64,000 bases of DNA from Leptospira neocaledonica. Lineage in GTDB: Bacteria > Spirochaetota > Leptospiria > Leptospirales > Leptospiraceae. The DNA lies in assembly GCF_002812205.1 (NCBI RefSeq), contig NZ_NPEA01000011.1, positions 1 through 64,000 of the forward strand. Direction: 5' to 3'. A model generated the notes under the pieces. That model made no database searches. It was not told the DNA's origin and worked only from the letters and a program-made list of their open reading frames with translations. Below, in pieces: positions 25,826 to 34,845 of the stretch. Both the position numbers and the translations under genes were made by a program. Within the stretch, counting starts at the first letter, position 1; each line of letters starts with the position of its first letter.

Positions 25826-27493
25826 ATGCAAAAATTTCTGAAAGACGAGGAAGTCCAAGACATTCTTTTAAAAGCCGCTCTATTTGTTACAGTATTGCTC
25901 TTGATTGTACTTCTTTTCACTGGGTGTAATAACGCAAAAGCAGTGAGTATAGACGCAAGCTCCTCCGCGATAGGTGCCATAGCATTCGACGGTAACATAG
26001 GAGTTTTTGGAAACCATTCTCCCGGGCCTTCTCTTGTTAAAGTTAACGTTATCGGATACTTAAATAAGTCCGGTAAAGAAATGAATCTAACCCTTACAAA
26101 CACAGATACGTCCGAGACCCAAGATCTTCAGATTTCGGATAACGGGACCTTCTCCTTTCCGGATGAATTGGATGCCGGTTCAAATTTTACGATCACTCTC
26201 GGAACTTATACGGGAGGACAAAATTGCACTCTGACAGGAGATTCCGGAAAAGCCGGTTTAGTTGCCGCTTCAAAGATCGACTGCGAAAGAAACTTAGCGG
26301 TTTTCGGGACCTGGTTTTCCGGAAGCGTTCCGGTCATGAATCTATTCCAAGTGAATCAAAAGACATCTTCAGTTGTAGGAACTCCAATGTTTTTTAGCAC
26401 GAGTGCTGGAGTGCCAATGCTCGATCTAGTCTGGTCCGGGAGCAAATACCTGGCAGTTTGGACTTCAACTATAGGTACGATCAAAGCTAGATTTCTGGAT
26501 ATTGAACACACTGCGATCGGCTCGGATATAACTGTGGCCGGATTAATTTCTACCGCTTCTGGTGCTAAGATTAGTACATTATCTTCCGCTTATAATCCTG
26601 ATCTGGATGAGTTCGTAGTAGTTTTCGTAGAATTCGGAGGAAGCACATCTTTCTCGAATTTAATAAGATATATCCGTATCCAATCGGATGGCACTCTGAT
26701 AGGAACTCCTACAAACATTAAATCTATTTCCGGAGCAATAGGTACCACGTTCGGATATTCGGACGTAATTTGGGACGGAAGTAAATATGTAACCGCTTTT
26801 GAAGACCATGACAATGATACGGATGATGCGCCGAATAATTACGTAACAGTATTCCGTTTTACGAATGGGACCGCATCACAGATCAATCAATTGTTTCTAT
26901 CTTCCGGAACCGGTTCCACGGGCGCAGTTCTTCCAGTAGGTTCTGCAGGTGCTGCCTATCCTAAATTCGTAAGAACTTCTTCCGATATATGGCTTTTTTT
27001 TAATAGATCCAATTTGGATATCTCAGGGAACTCAATCGATTCCAGCTTAATGGAATGGAGAAATTTAGCAGGAGTTCCTACTCAGATCCGAAAAGACACG
27101 AACCCGAATGGTTGTCATCCAAGCGGAACTGGATTCCAAACCTATCTTCCTTCTCCTGGAAATATAGGATCAAGAGTATTATTGGGTTACGATCTGAGAT
27201 GTAGCCAAGGTAGCTCTTTATTTTTTGATGTATACCATGCTCCATTGAACTCAACTAGTGGTGCCTTAGGAACTGTTACAAATTATTCCGGATCCATGCT
27301 TGGAATGAATTTTACTACAGGAAGCTCCACTACTTGTAGAACTTCCAGATGTTATACCAGTGCAGGTGCGTTAGGAGACGGAGTTTATATTTTCGATCCT
27401 AATTTTGATGGAAGTACTAATACGTTCTACTCGATCAAACTCTCTTCTCCAGGGAATTCTGTGGATTTTCCAGTCCAGACTTCCATTCAGTAA
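25826..27493 (+). CDS. Lipoprotein of unknown function, with a cysteine-containing module
   Basis: A 555-residue protein with an unusually long N-terminal charged part before the hydrophobic stretch and lipobox (VLLLIVLLFTGC). Next comes a ~85-residue module (about 65-150: VNVIGYLNKSG ... ISDNGTFSFP ... GGQNCTLTGDSG ... IDC) that recurs in the next gene. The rest contains repeated WSGSKYLAVW and WDGSKYVTAF elements, reminiscent of beta-propeller blades; that is inference. It begins 170 bp after the previous gene with a GAGGG ribosome site, and is followed after 29 bp by a second such lipoprotein, so the two form an operon. Confidence 0.75.
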   Translation: MQKFLKDEEVQDILLKAALFVTVLLLIVLLFTGCNNAKAVSIDASSSAIGAIAFDGNIGVFGNHSPGPSLVKVNVIGYLNKSGKEMNLTLTNTDTSETQDLQISDNGTFSFPDELDAGSNFTITLGTYTGGQNCTLTGDSGKAGLVAASKIDCERNLAVFGTWFSGSVPVMNLFQVNQKTSSVVGTPMFFSTSAGVPMLDLVWSGSKYLAVWTSTIGTIKARFLDIEHTAIGSDITVAGLISTASGAKISTLSSAYNPDLDEFVVVFVEFGGSTSFSNLIRYIRIQSDGTLIGTPTNIKSISGAIGTTFGYSDVIWDGSKYVTAFEDHDNDTDDAPNNYVTVFRFTNGTASQINQLFLSSGTGSTGAVLPVGSAGAAYPKFVRTSSDIWLFFNRSNLDISGNSIDSSLMEWRNLAGVPTQIRKDTNPNGCHPSGTGFQTYLPSPGNIGSRVLLGYDLRCSQGSSLFFDVYHAPLNSTSGALGTVTNYSGSMLGMNFTTGSSTTCRTSRCYTSAGALGDGVYIFDPNFDGSTNTFYSIKLSSPGNSVDFPVQTSIQ

Positions 27494-27522
27494 ACTTCAG
27501 CCGGATCCTTGTTAAGATAAAT

Positions 27523-29940
27523 ATGAAATATTACTCTTGCGGGGTCCTATTTTTTCTGCTCATACTTTTTGCTAATATTACTTGTTATAAACCGCCACAA
27601 GCATCCACACTTTTAGATCTTTTCAGTTTAAAAACAGATCTGGATGCATTCAATACTCCGATCAAAGTATTTGTGCAAGTTTCCGGCCTAGGCTCCGGAA
27701 CACTTACAGTTTCCAACCAATTGGGAGAAAGTTTGGCATTTTCTTCTAACGGAACCCAGGCATTTCCTACTCTGACAAAAATGGGAAACCAATATTCAGT
27801 TTCCATAATAGGAATTTCAGGAGCGTCTTCCCAGCAAGAATGTAAGCTCAGTAATCCGGAAGGACCAATTGTATATCCAAAGACCGTTATTTTTATCAGT
27901 TGTGGAAAAGTATTTTACGATCTATCCGTGAAAGTGATTGGATTGGATCCTTCTATTGCCGGGACTTCTCCACTCGTTCTCCAAAATATGTCGGACAAGA
28001 TTACTTTTACATCCGATGGAACAAAAACATTCGCACATAAAGTGGGAGATTCTGCGGGTTATTCCGTTAGTTTTGTTTCAACACCTACAGGACATTCTTG
28101 CTCTTTCATTCCAAACGGCTCAGGAGCCGGAACCATGTCGGGAGCCCCACTAACTTTACTTTTGGATTGTATTTCCATTTTGGAAATTTTTCCTAAATCT
28201 AAAATACTCACACCTAATGGAAAAGTTTCGATCCGACTCTCTTTCCATGGAGTAGATCCTGGAAGTTGTAGTTTCGATCCGATCACTCTTCCAGGAAAAA
28301 CAAATGTGGGATCTCTTGGAAATCCACCAAGTATCACTTATCCTTCCGGGCCGGATGATCATACGATCGTAATCCTACCGAATCCTCCGGATCTCTGGGG
28401 TCCTCCCGGAAATTCATTCTTTGAATTAGTTGGTTGTACCGCAAAAAGTTTACCCATCCAAAATGGAAATCCTATCCATTATGATTTTATAACATCTTCC
28501 AATATTCGTTTGGTAGATGAAAGTAATGGAATAGATGATCCAGGATGTGGAACCGGCTTTGGACCTAACCAATTCTGCAGAAGTATAGAAAAAGGGATCC
28601 AAGAATGCGATTCGAGCGGATCTATCTGTTCTGTTTTCGTTGCAGAAGGAAGTTATACTCCTTCATCTCAAATTTTCTTAAGTGGAAATACTTCCTTATT
28701 CGGCGGTTTTGCTTCCGGTTTTCCGGATCTAGACTCAGATCCGAGTATTCATCGAACGAGGATCGTAGATGACATACTTTCCAGTTGTGGGACCTCCTTT
28801 GTGGATTTCTGCAATGCAATTTTGATCTCCACTACTTCTTTAAATTTGCCTACAACAAATCTTACAGTAAGCGGATTCCAAATACAGATGAATCTAAACG
28901 GAGATTATTCTACTGGGATCCAAGTTTTAAATTCCAGGACCAACCTAGGACAGATCATTATTTCTAAAAATATGGTCTTTGGGAGTGAGACCAATTCAAA
29001 CGGCTTTGGGATCCGTACTGGATTACTCATCAATCAATCCGACAATGTAGTCGTAACTGAAAATTGGTTAAGAGGAGGATCAGGAAGATCCCATTCTATA
29101 GGAGCAATGTTAGAAGGAGCAGGTTCTACCACACAACCTATCATACTTTCCAGAAATATTTTAGATGGATTAGTTAGTATAGAACCCATAGGATTCAGCG
29201 CAGGACTTTGGATAGAAACAGGAAATTTCGAAGCGGTAATCGTTTCTGAAAATAAGATCAATCCTTATCAATATTTAAATCCCAGTTTGGTTTCTGAAAA
29301 TTCGTATGGAATCATTTTTACTGACGCAGCAGATTCGAGTAATATTATAAATAACGATATCTACATCGGAAATTCCCAGAATACATCCTTAGGAAAATCC
29401 ACAGGAATATTTTTACAGGCTGGATTCGGAATTCATAAAATACTAAACAACCAAATTTTCTCCAGAGAATTATCCGCCAATAGTGCCGGGATCAGTGTAT
29501 CTTCTCCTCCGGACCCAGGATCCATAATACGAGGAAATAATTATTTCGTAAGTGTGCCCGTAGTAATAGGATTGGACCAATATATTTTCTGCGGAAGCAC
29601 ACTAAACCAAGAAGATTGCGCTCATCCGATTTCAGGACAATTCGTAGGAGATTATTCCAATAGTTACGGAGAAAATCCAAGATTTGCAGATACTTTTGAG
29701 ATCGAAAAGATCTGGAATTTTAATCTTCCTTTCGGAATTCCATCATCCACAAATTCTCCCTGTTCTTCTTTGTATGGAGGAGTGGATCTGAACACGATCA
29801 CACTTCCGATTACGTCGCTTCCATTTATACAAACTGATTTTTATGGAAATCCTAGAACGAACATTTCCGGTCCATTCACACCTCCCGGAGCAGGAGCTAT
29901 TTCGATCGGTGCAATTGAATCGGATGCAAATTGTTTCTGA
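27523..29940 (+). CDS. Large lipoprotein with parallel beta-helix region
   Basis: An 805-residue protein with a signal peptide ending LFANITC (lipobox). Two copies of the ~85-residue cysteine-containing module seen in the upstream lipoprotein lie at about 45-125 and 128-215. A further domain with FDPITLPGKT follows. The C-terminal half (about 360-780) has features of a right-handed parallel beta-helix: FQIQMNLNGDYSTGIQV, ISKNMVFG, VVTENWLRG, ILSRNILDG, VSENKINPY, NIINNDIYIG, KILNNQIFS. Such surfaces often bind or cleave polysaccharides, but no catalytic residues are evident. It is cotranscribed with the upstream lipoprotein. Confidence 0.78.
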   Translation: MKYYSCGVLFFLLILFANITCYKPPQASTLLDLFSLKTDLDAFNTPIKVFVQVSGLGSGTLTVSNQLGESLAFSSNGTQAFPTLTKMGNQYSVSIIGISGASSQQECKLSNPEGPIVYPKTVIFISCGKVFYDLSVKVIGLDPSIAGTSPLVLQNMSDKITFTSDGTKTFAHKVGDSAGYSVSFVSTPTGHSCSFIPNGSGAGTMSGAPLTLLLDCISILEIFPKSKILTPNGKVSIRLSFHGVDPGSCSFDPITLPGKTNVGSLGNPPSITYPSGPDDHTIVILPNPPDLWGPPGNSFFELVGCTAKSLPIQNGNPIHYDFITSSNIRLVDESNGIDDPGCGTGFGPNQFCRSIEKGIQECDSSGSICSVFVAEGSYTPSSQIFLSGNTSLFGGFASGFPDLDSDPSIHRTRIVDDILSSCGTSFVDFCNAILISTTSLNLPTTNLTVSGFQIQMNLNGDYSTGIQVLNSRTNLGQIIISKNMVFGSETNSNGFGIRTGLLINQSDNVVVTENWLRGGSGRSHSIGAMLEGAGSTTQPIILSRNILDGLVSIEPIGFSAGLWIETGNFEAVIVSENKINPYQYLNPSLVSENSYGIIFTDAADSSNIINNDIYIGNSQNTSLGKSTGIFLQAGFGIHKILNNQIFSRELSANSAGISVSSPPDPGSIIRGNNYFVSVPVVIGLDQYIFCGSTLNQEDCAHPISGQFVGDYSNSYGENPRFADTFEIEKIWNFNLPFGIPSSTNSPCSSLYGGVDLNTITLPITSLPFIQTDFYGNPRTNISGPFTPPGAGAISIGAIESDANCF

Positions 29941-30026
29941 TATTTATACCGAAGACCAATAAAATCCAAGAAGATCCATGCGGATTTAAAGCTTGCTAGA
30001 TCCTTATCCGAGCTTTCCATGGAAGT

Positions 30027-30545
30027 ATGTCAGACATTTCGATATACGAAATCACAGTAACACAAGTAATCAAAAATTTAGAGCATCTAAAACGTTTTAT
30101 AGATAAGGGAAAAAGTTTCGCCGAATCTAAAAAGATCGAAATAGATGTTTTATTGAATGCAAGACTCGCTCCGGACCAATACAATTTTATCCGCCAGATA
30201 CAATCAGCTTGCGACACAGCAAAATTGGGAGCCGCACGTTTAACCGGAAAACAATTCCAAGCTCACGAAGATAAGGAAAAAACCCTTTCCGAAGTGATAG
30301 ACAGGATCGACTCCGTTGTAGGAATTTTAAAAGAACTTAAACCGGAAGATTATAAAGAAGCTTCCGACAAAAAAATATCTTTGCCTCGTTGGGAAGGTAA
30401 ATCCCTGACCGGAAAAGAATATGCTCTTCATCATATGATCCCGAACTTCTTCTTTCATATCGTAACCGCTTACGATATCCTCAGACATAACGGAGTGGAA
30501 CTGGCTAAGAAGGACTATCTGGGAGATTTTCCTTTTAAATCTTAG
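30027..30545 (+). CDS. DUF1993 family protein
   Basis: A 172-residue helical protein. The N-terminal YEITVTQVIKNLEHLKRFIDKGKSFAES, the ARLAPDQYNFIRQIQSACDTAK block and the HHMIPNFFFHIVTAYDILRHNGVELAKKDYLG end match DUF1993, a DinB-like four-helix family of unknown function. It has no signal peptide. It stands alone downstream of the lipoprotein operon and is followed by the GC-rich repeat element. DinB-like members often bind metal; here no complete His triad is clear. Confidence 0.85.
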   Translation: MSDISIYEITVTQVIKNLEHLKRFIDKGKSFAESKKIEIDVLLNARLAPDQYNFIRQIQSACDTAKLGAARLTGKQFQAHEDKEKTLSEVIDRIDSVVGILKELKPEDYKEASDKKISLPRWEGKSLTGKEYALHHMIPNFFFHIVTAYDILRHNGVELAKKDYLGDFPFKS

Positions 30546-30562
30546 ATTTCAATATTCCAGAC

Positions 30563-30660
30563 GGGGGGCGCCTGCCGCTTCGCGGCACCGGACTCTCCGC
30601 TCCAATCAGCGGTTCACCATAAACGGTGCACCGCCGGATTTCCGCTAGGATTCCTGGCGC
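30563..30660 (-). repeat. GC-rich dispersed intergenic element, copy B
   Basis: A GC-rich island in an AT-rich gap. On the minus strand it begins GCGCCAGG and ends GGCGCCCC, and shares several blocks in the same order with 62664-62794 (TAGCGG, CCG, GGTGA, CGC, GAT, AGCGGA, CCG). Its far end carries a hairpin GCCGC-TTC-GCGGC. It lies just after the DUF1993 gene. The rest of the gap to 30763 shows nothing clear. Confidence 0.6.
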
Positions 30661-30763
30661 AAGCTGCATAAACTCATCTAAATCGGCTAAAGGCGTGAAA
30701 ATTCTCAATGTAGTAACTTCGACGCGCCTTTCACTTTTTTTCCAAAATTCTCACTTTTTTAAA

Positions 30764-30783
30764 ACTTAGGTATTTACCTAAGT
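30764..30783. promoter_or_regulatory. Perfect 20-bp palindrome, operator of the first ArsR-SRPBCC pair
   Basis: ACTTAGGTATTTACCTAAGT is a perfect palindrome. A second, imperfect copy (TTAGGTAAGTGCCTAA, 30801-30816) overlaps the GTG start of the ArsR gene. Two operators straddling a promoter are typical of autoregulated ArsR genes. Confidence 0.65.
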
Positions 30784-30808
30784 TTACTTATATGTTATAG
30801 TTAGGTAA

Positions 30809-31156
30809 GTGCCTAAGTATAGTAACAGTCTAGATAACTTGTTTCATGCTCTGGGGGACCCTACAAGAAGGTCCATTTTAGAACGTTTGAGCATGGGGCC
30901 GGCCACAGTTGGAGAATTGGCAGAGCCTTACAAAATGGCCCTTCCTTCTTTGATGCAACATTTAGGAGTGTTGGAAGATTCTTCTTTGGTTCGTTCCGAA
31001 AAAGTGGGCCGGGTAAGGACTTACAAACTTACCCTGGAGACCATGCAAGCTGGAGAAGATTGGTTCGTTAGACAACGCACCCACTGGGACAGAAGGTTAG
31101 ACCAGCTAGACAGTTACTTACTAGAAATGAAGGAGAAAGAAAATGGCAAAAACTAA
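30809..31156 (+). CDS. ArsR-family regulator, first copy
   Basis: A 115-residue winged-helix protein ([64 protein letters not shown]). Its C-terminus ([19 protein letters not shown]) is typical of ArsR proteins that pair with SRPBCC proteins. The GTG start lies inside an operator copy and has no clear ribosome site; a TATA-like -10 only ~10 bp upstream suggests a leaderless transcript. It overlaps the SRPBCC gene by 14 bp, so the two are coupled. Confidence 0.87.
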   Translation: MPKYSNSLDNLFHALGDPTRRSILERLSMGPATVGELAEPYKMALPSLMQHLGVLEDSSLVRSEKVGRVRTYKLTLETMQAGEDWFVRQRTHWDRRLDQLDSYLLEMKEKENGKN

Positions 31157-31631
31157 TTATTACCAACCGGACCCAAAAACAGATTTAGTCCTGGAAAGGA
31201 TTGTAGATGTTCCAAGAGAACTTGTTTGGAAAGCATGGACCACCCCGGAACATATCCTGAAATGGTTTACCCCTGCCCCTTGGAAAACTATAGATTGTGA
31301 GATTGATCTTCGCCCAGGTGGAATCTTCCGCACAACCATGTTGTCTCCGGAAGGACAAGAATTCCCAAACAGCGGCTGTTTCTTGGACATCATTGAAAAT
31401 GAGAAGCTTGTATTCACTGATATTTTTGAGCCCGGTTTTAAACCGACCGCTAACGGAGGATTTTTCACCGCGATCCTCACATTAGAAAAACATGGTAATG
31501 GAACCAAGTATCATGTTCTTGCACGGCATAAAGACGAAGAAAGCAGGAAAAAACATGAGGAGATGGGATTCCACGAGGGCTGGAATGCAGCTCTAGACCA
31601 ATTAGTAGAACTCATGAAAGCAGTTCACTAA
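31143..31631 (+). CDS. SRPBCC (AHSA1-like) domain protein, first copy
   Basis: A 162-residue single-domain protein of the START/Bet v1 fold. The family marks are the N-terminal [25 protein letters not shown], the GGIFRTTM strand and the closing [19 protein letters not shown] helix. AHSA1-type proteins bind hydrophobic ligands in the cavity under the long helix, although the actual ligand is rarely known. It is cotranscribed with the ArsR regulator in front of it. A second ArsR-SRPBCC pair lies at 40424-41178 with a different operator. Confidence 0.9.
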   Translation: MAKTNYYQPDPKTDLVLERIVDVPRELVWKAWTTPEHILKWFTPAPWKTIDCEIDLRPGGIFRTTMLSPEGQEFPNSGCFLDIIENEKLVFTDIFEPGFKPTANGGFFTAILTLEKHGNGTKYHVLARHKDEESRKKHEEMGFHEGWNAALDQLVELMKAVH

Positions 31632-31726
31632 TTTTCCAAAGTGCAGACGATCAACTAAAACGGGAGTCACCCTTCCGATTTTAGTTGGTCTTCTATAAAC
31701 GAACTATTTTTCAACTTGACCCTGGA

Positions 31727-31740
31727 ATAGTGCATACACA
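31727..31740. promoter_or_regulatory. MarR operator half before marR-type gene
   Basis: ATAGTGCATACACA at 31727-31740 matches 12 of 14 bases with ATAGTGTATATACA at 32266-32279 before the thiolase gene. It begins 31 bp before the MarR-type start and lies downstream of a TTGACC (31716-31721). The match supports autoregulation. Confidence 0.5.
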
Positions 31741-31757
31741 CCATTTGGTCAGAACGC

Positions 31758-32228
31758 ATGAAAAATAAACCTTCCCCCATCGAACTCAAAAGAATAGGAC
31801 TATCCTGCCTAAATGTAAGTTTAAGAAGGACGGCAAGGTTGGTCACATCCTATTACGATACGATACTCAAACCTTCCGGGCTTAGGATCACACAATTTAG
31901 CATTTTAGTCGGGATAGGACATGAAGAAGAATGTAGTATCACAGATCTTTCCAGACTCACAGATATAGACAGAACCACCCTGCAAAGAAGTTTAGAGATC
32001 CTGAAACGGGACGGTCTAATCCGGATTGAAAAAAAAGAAGCCGGAAATATCCGAAATCTTTCCCTTACTAAAAAGGGAGAATCCAAATTAGCGGGAGCAA
32101 TTCTACTTTGGGAAGAAGCGCAGAACGAGATCACTAAATCATTTGGAAAATCTAAATTCCAGGAAACCTTAAGGATACTTTCTGAAGTCAGAAAAATTCC
32201 GGTATTGGAAGCTCAAAATCAGGTCTAA
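31758..32228 (+). CDS. MarR-family transcriptional regulator
   Basis: A 156-residue winged-helix protein. The core (ILVGIGHEEECSITDLSRLTDIDRTTLQRSLEILKRDGLIRIEKKEAGNIRNLSLTKKGESKL) has the MarR DxR-type wing layout. MarR proteins are usually repressors released by a phenolic or acyl-CoA-like ligand. It is followed in the same direction by a thiolase gene whose promoter contains a matching operator, so it is probably its regulator. The ligand is unknown. Confidence 0.9.
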   Translation: MKNKPSPIELKRIGLSCLNVSLRRTARLVTSYYDTILKPSGLRITQFSILVGIGHEEECSITDLSRLTDIDRTTLQRSLEILKRDGLIRIEKKEAGNIRNLSLTKKGESKLAGAILLWEEAQNEITKSFGKSKFQETLRILSEVRKIPVLEAQNQV

Positions 32229-32263
32229 TCGGTATGTAACGTAAGGGTGGTTTTTTGACGAGC

Positions 32264-32285
32264 ATATAGTGTATATACATTATAT
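32264..32285. promoter_or_regulatory. MarR operator in the thiolase promoter
   Basis: A 22-bp near-perfect palindrome around the TGTATATACA core (one mismatched pair) covers the spacer and -10 region behind a -35 TTGACG (32255-32260). It contains the 14-mer shared with the MarR-gene promoter. A repressor bound here should block transcription of the thiolase gene. Confidence 0.65.
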
Positions 32286-32296
32286 AAGGAGATAGA

Positions 32297-33478
32297 ATGG
32301 TAGTTATAGTGGACGGGGCAAGAACCCCATTTGGAAAATTCGGCGGAGGATTAAAAGATTATAGCTCCTCCGACTTGGCGGTATTTACAGCCAAGGAAAC
32401 TATACGTAAAACAGGAGTGGACCCTTCTAAAATAGAAGAATCGATTTATGGAAATGTAATACAAGATAATAAAGATTCCGCTTATCTTGCCAGACATATC
32501 GGGCTTAGATCAGGACTTTCAAATCAATCCAGCGCACTTACCGTAAATAGACTCTGCGGTTCCGGATTAGAAAGTATACTGATAGGTGCGCGTAAAATTC
32601 TATCTAAAGAAAATGCATTGGTTCTTGCAGGTGGAACCGAATCCATGAGCAACGCACCTTTCGTGCTAAAAGGAGCCAGATGGGGAAACAAGTATGGAGA
32701 TTCAATCGCAGAAGACAGGCTTGCTCAAAGTTTAACGGATTGTTTTGTGGATCTAACCATGGGAATGACTGCGGAGAACATCTCCCAACATTTTAAAATT
32801 TCCAGATCGGAACAGGATGAATGGGCTGGAATCTCTCAAGTGAGAGCTGAGAAAGCAAGCTTAGAAGGAAAGTTTTCCGACGAAATGATAGAGATTCAGT
32901 CTGGAGGGAAAAAACCGATTCTTATAAATCGAGACGAACAGATCCGAGGTGAAGAATGTGTAGTCCAATTAAAAAATCTACCGACTGCATTTTTAAAAGA
33001 AGGAACTGTCACAGCCGGAAATGCCTCCGGGATCAATGATGGAGCTGCCTCCGTTTTACTCGCCTCCGAAGATTGGACAAAAGAAAACGGAACAAAACCT
33101 TTGGCATCCATATTAGGTTATGCGAACATGGGTTGTGATCCAAAAATGATGGGGCTCGGTCCAGTGTTTGCAGTTCCAAAAGCTCTCCAAAATACAGGGC
33201 TTACTTTAAAGGACATTGATCTATTCGAGATCAACGAAGCATACGCCTCTCAAACCTTGGCTGTGATTCGAGAATTGGGATTAGATCCGGAAAAAACAAA
33301 TGTAAACGGAGGAGCAATCGCAATAGGCCATCCACTCGGAGCAAGCGGCACCAGAGTAACATTGGCACTCGCTTACGAACTCAAACGTAGAAATTTAAGA
33401 TATGGAGTTGCCTCTCTTTGTATAGGAGGAGGACAAGGAATCGCAATCGCATTAGAAAATTATAATTTTATAAAATAA
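32297..33478 (+). CDS. Acetyl-CoA acetyltransferase / thiolase
   Basis: A 393-residue thiolase. The nucleophile is C87 ([10 protein letters not shown]), with H345 in [16 protein letters not shown] and C375 in CIGGGQG as the acid-base residues. It has full family length. Thiolases either join two acetyl-CoA (biosynthetic) or cleave 3-oxoacyl-CoA in beta-oxidation; the sequence alone does not settle which. A GGAG ribosome site precedes the ATG. The MarR-type regulator upstream and its matching operator suggest ligand-inducible expression, which favours a degradative role. Confidence 0.94.
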   Translation: MVVIVDGARTPFGKFGGGLKDYSSSDLAVFTAKETIRKTGVDPSKIEESIYGNVIQDNKDSAYLARHIGLRSGLSNQSSALTVNRLCGSGLESILIGARKILSKENALVLAGGTESMSNAPFVLKGARWGNKYGDSIAEDRLAQSLTDCFVDLTMGMTAENISQHFKISRSEQDEWAGISQVRAEKASLEGKFSDEMIEIQSGGKKPILINRDEQIRGEECVVQLKNLPTAFLKEGTVTAGNASGINDGAASVLLASEDWTKENGTKPLASILGYANMGCDPKMMGLGPVFAVPKALQNTGLTLKDIDLFEINEAYASQTLAVIRELGLDPEKTNVNGGAIAIGHPLGASGTRVTLALAYELKRRNLRYGVASLCIGGGQGIAIALENYNFIK

Positions 33479-33504
33479 TTTTCGATCTACAAAAGAGAGA
33501 TAGT

Positions 33505-33532
33505 GGCGAAAATACTGCGAAGCGGGTTCGCC
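33505..33532. terminator. Hairpin between the convergent thiolase and NHL genes
   Basis: GGCGAA (33505-33510) and TTCGCC (33527-33532) form a stem with a 16-nt loop containing GCGAAGCGGG. It lies in the 63-bp convergent gap and is a plausible bidirectional terminator, although no long T-run follows. Confidence 0.45.
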
Positions 33533-33541
33533 CTAACTCTT

Positions 33542-34771
33542 TTAAGGGAAAAAGAGGGCTCGCCTATTGTTAGAATCCATTACCCAAAGGCCGCAAGGAG
33601 CGGCTGCCACGGAAACAACGCCTCCAGCATTTTCTGCAGTAGCGGCTGAGTTAAAGCCAGCATTAAAATCCGGTTTACCTAATACTGCATCTGCTCCTTT
33701 CCCAAGACTACTAAAGGGAGGAGAAAAACGGACGGCCCTTCCGTTACCGGTATCTGCTACCCAAACCGCTCCACTGGAATCGATACTAACTGCATTGGGA
33801 CCAGCTAAGCCAAAACGACCTGACCCTGACCCTGAGGTACCAAAATTGGGTTGTCCAAGAACCATATTTGCTTGCATTCCAGTTGAAAAAGGAGGGCTAA
33901 ATCGAAGAACCCTATTATTTCCGTACTCTGCAACCCAAAGATTTCCCGCTGGATCCACAGCAACCCCCGTAGGACGGTTTATCGTAGTATTAGATGGGGG
34001 CCCGCTTCCTGCCCCACTTAAACCCGATACGCCGAGTGCTTTGTCAGCTGGCATACTATTAGTAATAGGCGCTTGATAATGCATAACTCTGTTATTGAAA
34101 TAATCCGCGACCCAAACCCCTCCGTCGGTGGGATCTACAGCAACTCCATATGGATTATTAAGCTGGTTGGGACCGCTAGCGGAACCCCCGGTCCCAAGCA
34201 TCATATCAGGCGAATCTCCCGAAATCATTCCGGGAGCATAATGGACAACCTTGTTACCAGTCCCAGTAGTTCCAGCAACCACCCAAAGCCCACCGCTTAG
34301 ATCCATGGCGATTAATCTTGCCTCCAGTGGGTTAGCAGTAAGTATAATGTCTGCGTCTGCATTCGTCTGTATAGGCGAAGGAAAATGCAGAATTCTAGAA
34401 TCGGCAGGACTGTTATAAGCATCCGCAATCCAGAGCCCCCCTTGACTGTCCATTACGGCTCCAGCAACACCTCGAAATTGATTTGGGGCTGTCCCAAAAG
34501 AACTGTTGTCCGTAAAATCGGCTTGGCCTAGAACTATGGTTGCCGCCTCTCCATTTTTAAAAACATTGCAGGAATTTTCTACAGCTCCACCCCCACAGGT
34601 TGAGCTCGTATCGTTTACAAGGAATTTTAAAAGTTGAGTGTTTAAAAACGTATCACTTGAGGGATCACAAGGGTTTTCAGTGGAAATGGCTCCGCAACTT
34701 ATAAACAAAGTCGCACAGAAGGTATATAATAAATTATTAATATTTCGATTCAAGGGAAGAGATCCGGACAT
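33542..34771 (-). CDS. NHL-repeat lipoprotein
   Basis: A 409-residue protein with a signal peptide ending LFISC (lipobox). The mature part has several NHL-type repeats forming a beta-propeller: PYGVAVDPTDGGVWVADYFNNRVMHY, then RPTGVAVDPAGNLWVAEYGNNR and AVSIDSSGAVWVADTGNGR. The linker TIVLGQADF and similar motifs (MVLGQPNFG, AVLGKPDF) are also shared by NHL proteins. Cysteines near the N-terminus (CDPSSD, CGGG, CNVF, and one near the end) may form disulphides. Likely a surface protein; the ligand is unknown. It is transcribed alone, and the coding GC content is above its neighbours. Confidence 0.87.
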   Translation of the reverse strand: MSGSLPLNRNINNLLYTFCATLFISCGAISTENPCDPSSDTFLNTQLLKFLVNDTSSTCGGGAVENSCNVFKNGEAATIVLGQADFTDNSSFGTAPNQFRGVAGAVMDSQGGLWIADAYNSPADSRILHFPSPIQTNADADIILTANPLEARLIAMDLSGGLWVVAGTTGTGNKVVHYAPGMISGDSPDMMLGTGGSASGPNQLNNPYGVAVDPTDGGVWVADYFNNRVMHYQAPITNSMPADKALGVSGLSGAGSGPPSNTTINRPTGVAVDPAGNLWVAEYGNNRVLRFSPPFSTGMQANMVLGQPNFGTSGSGSGRFGLAGPNAVSIDSSGAVWVADTGNGRAVRFSPPFSSLGKGADAVLGKPDFNAGFNSAATAENAGGVVSVAAAPCGLWVMDSNNRRALFFP

Positions 34772-34845
34772 TCGATAGTTAATTTAGACGAATTGCTTTC
34801 GATTGCAAAGCAATTTATTTACTAAGTAAGCGAAACCCGGATCCC

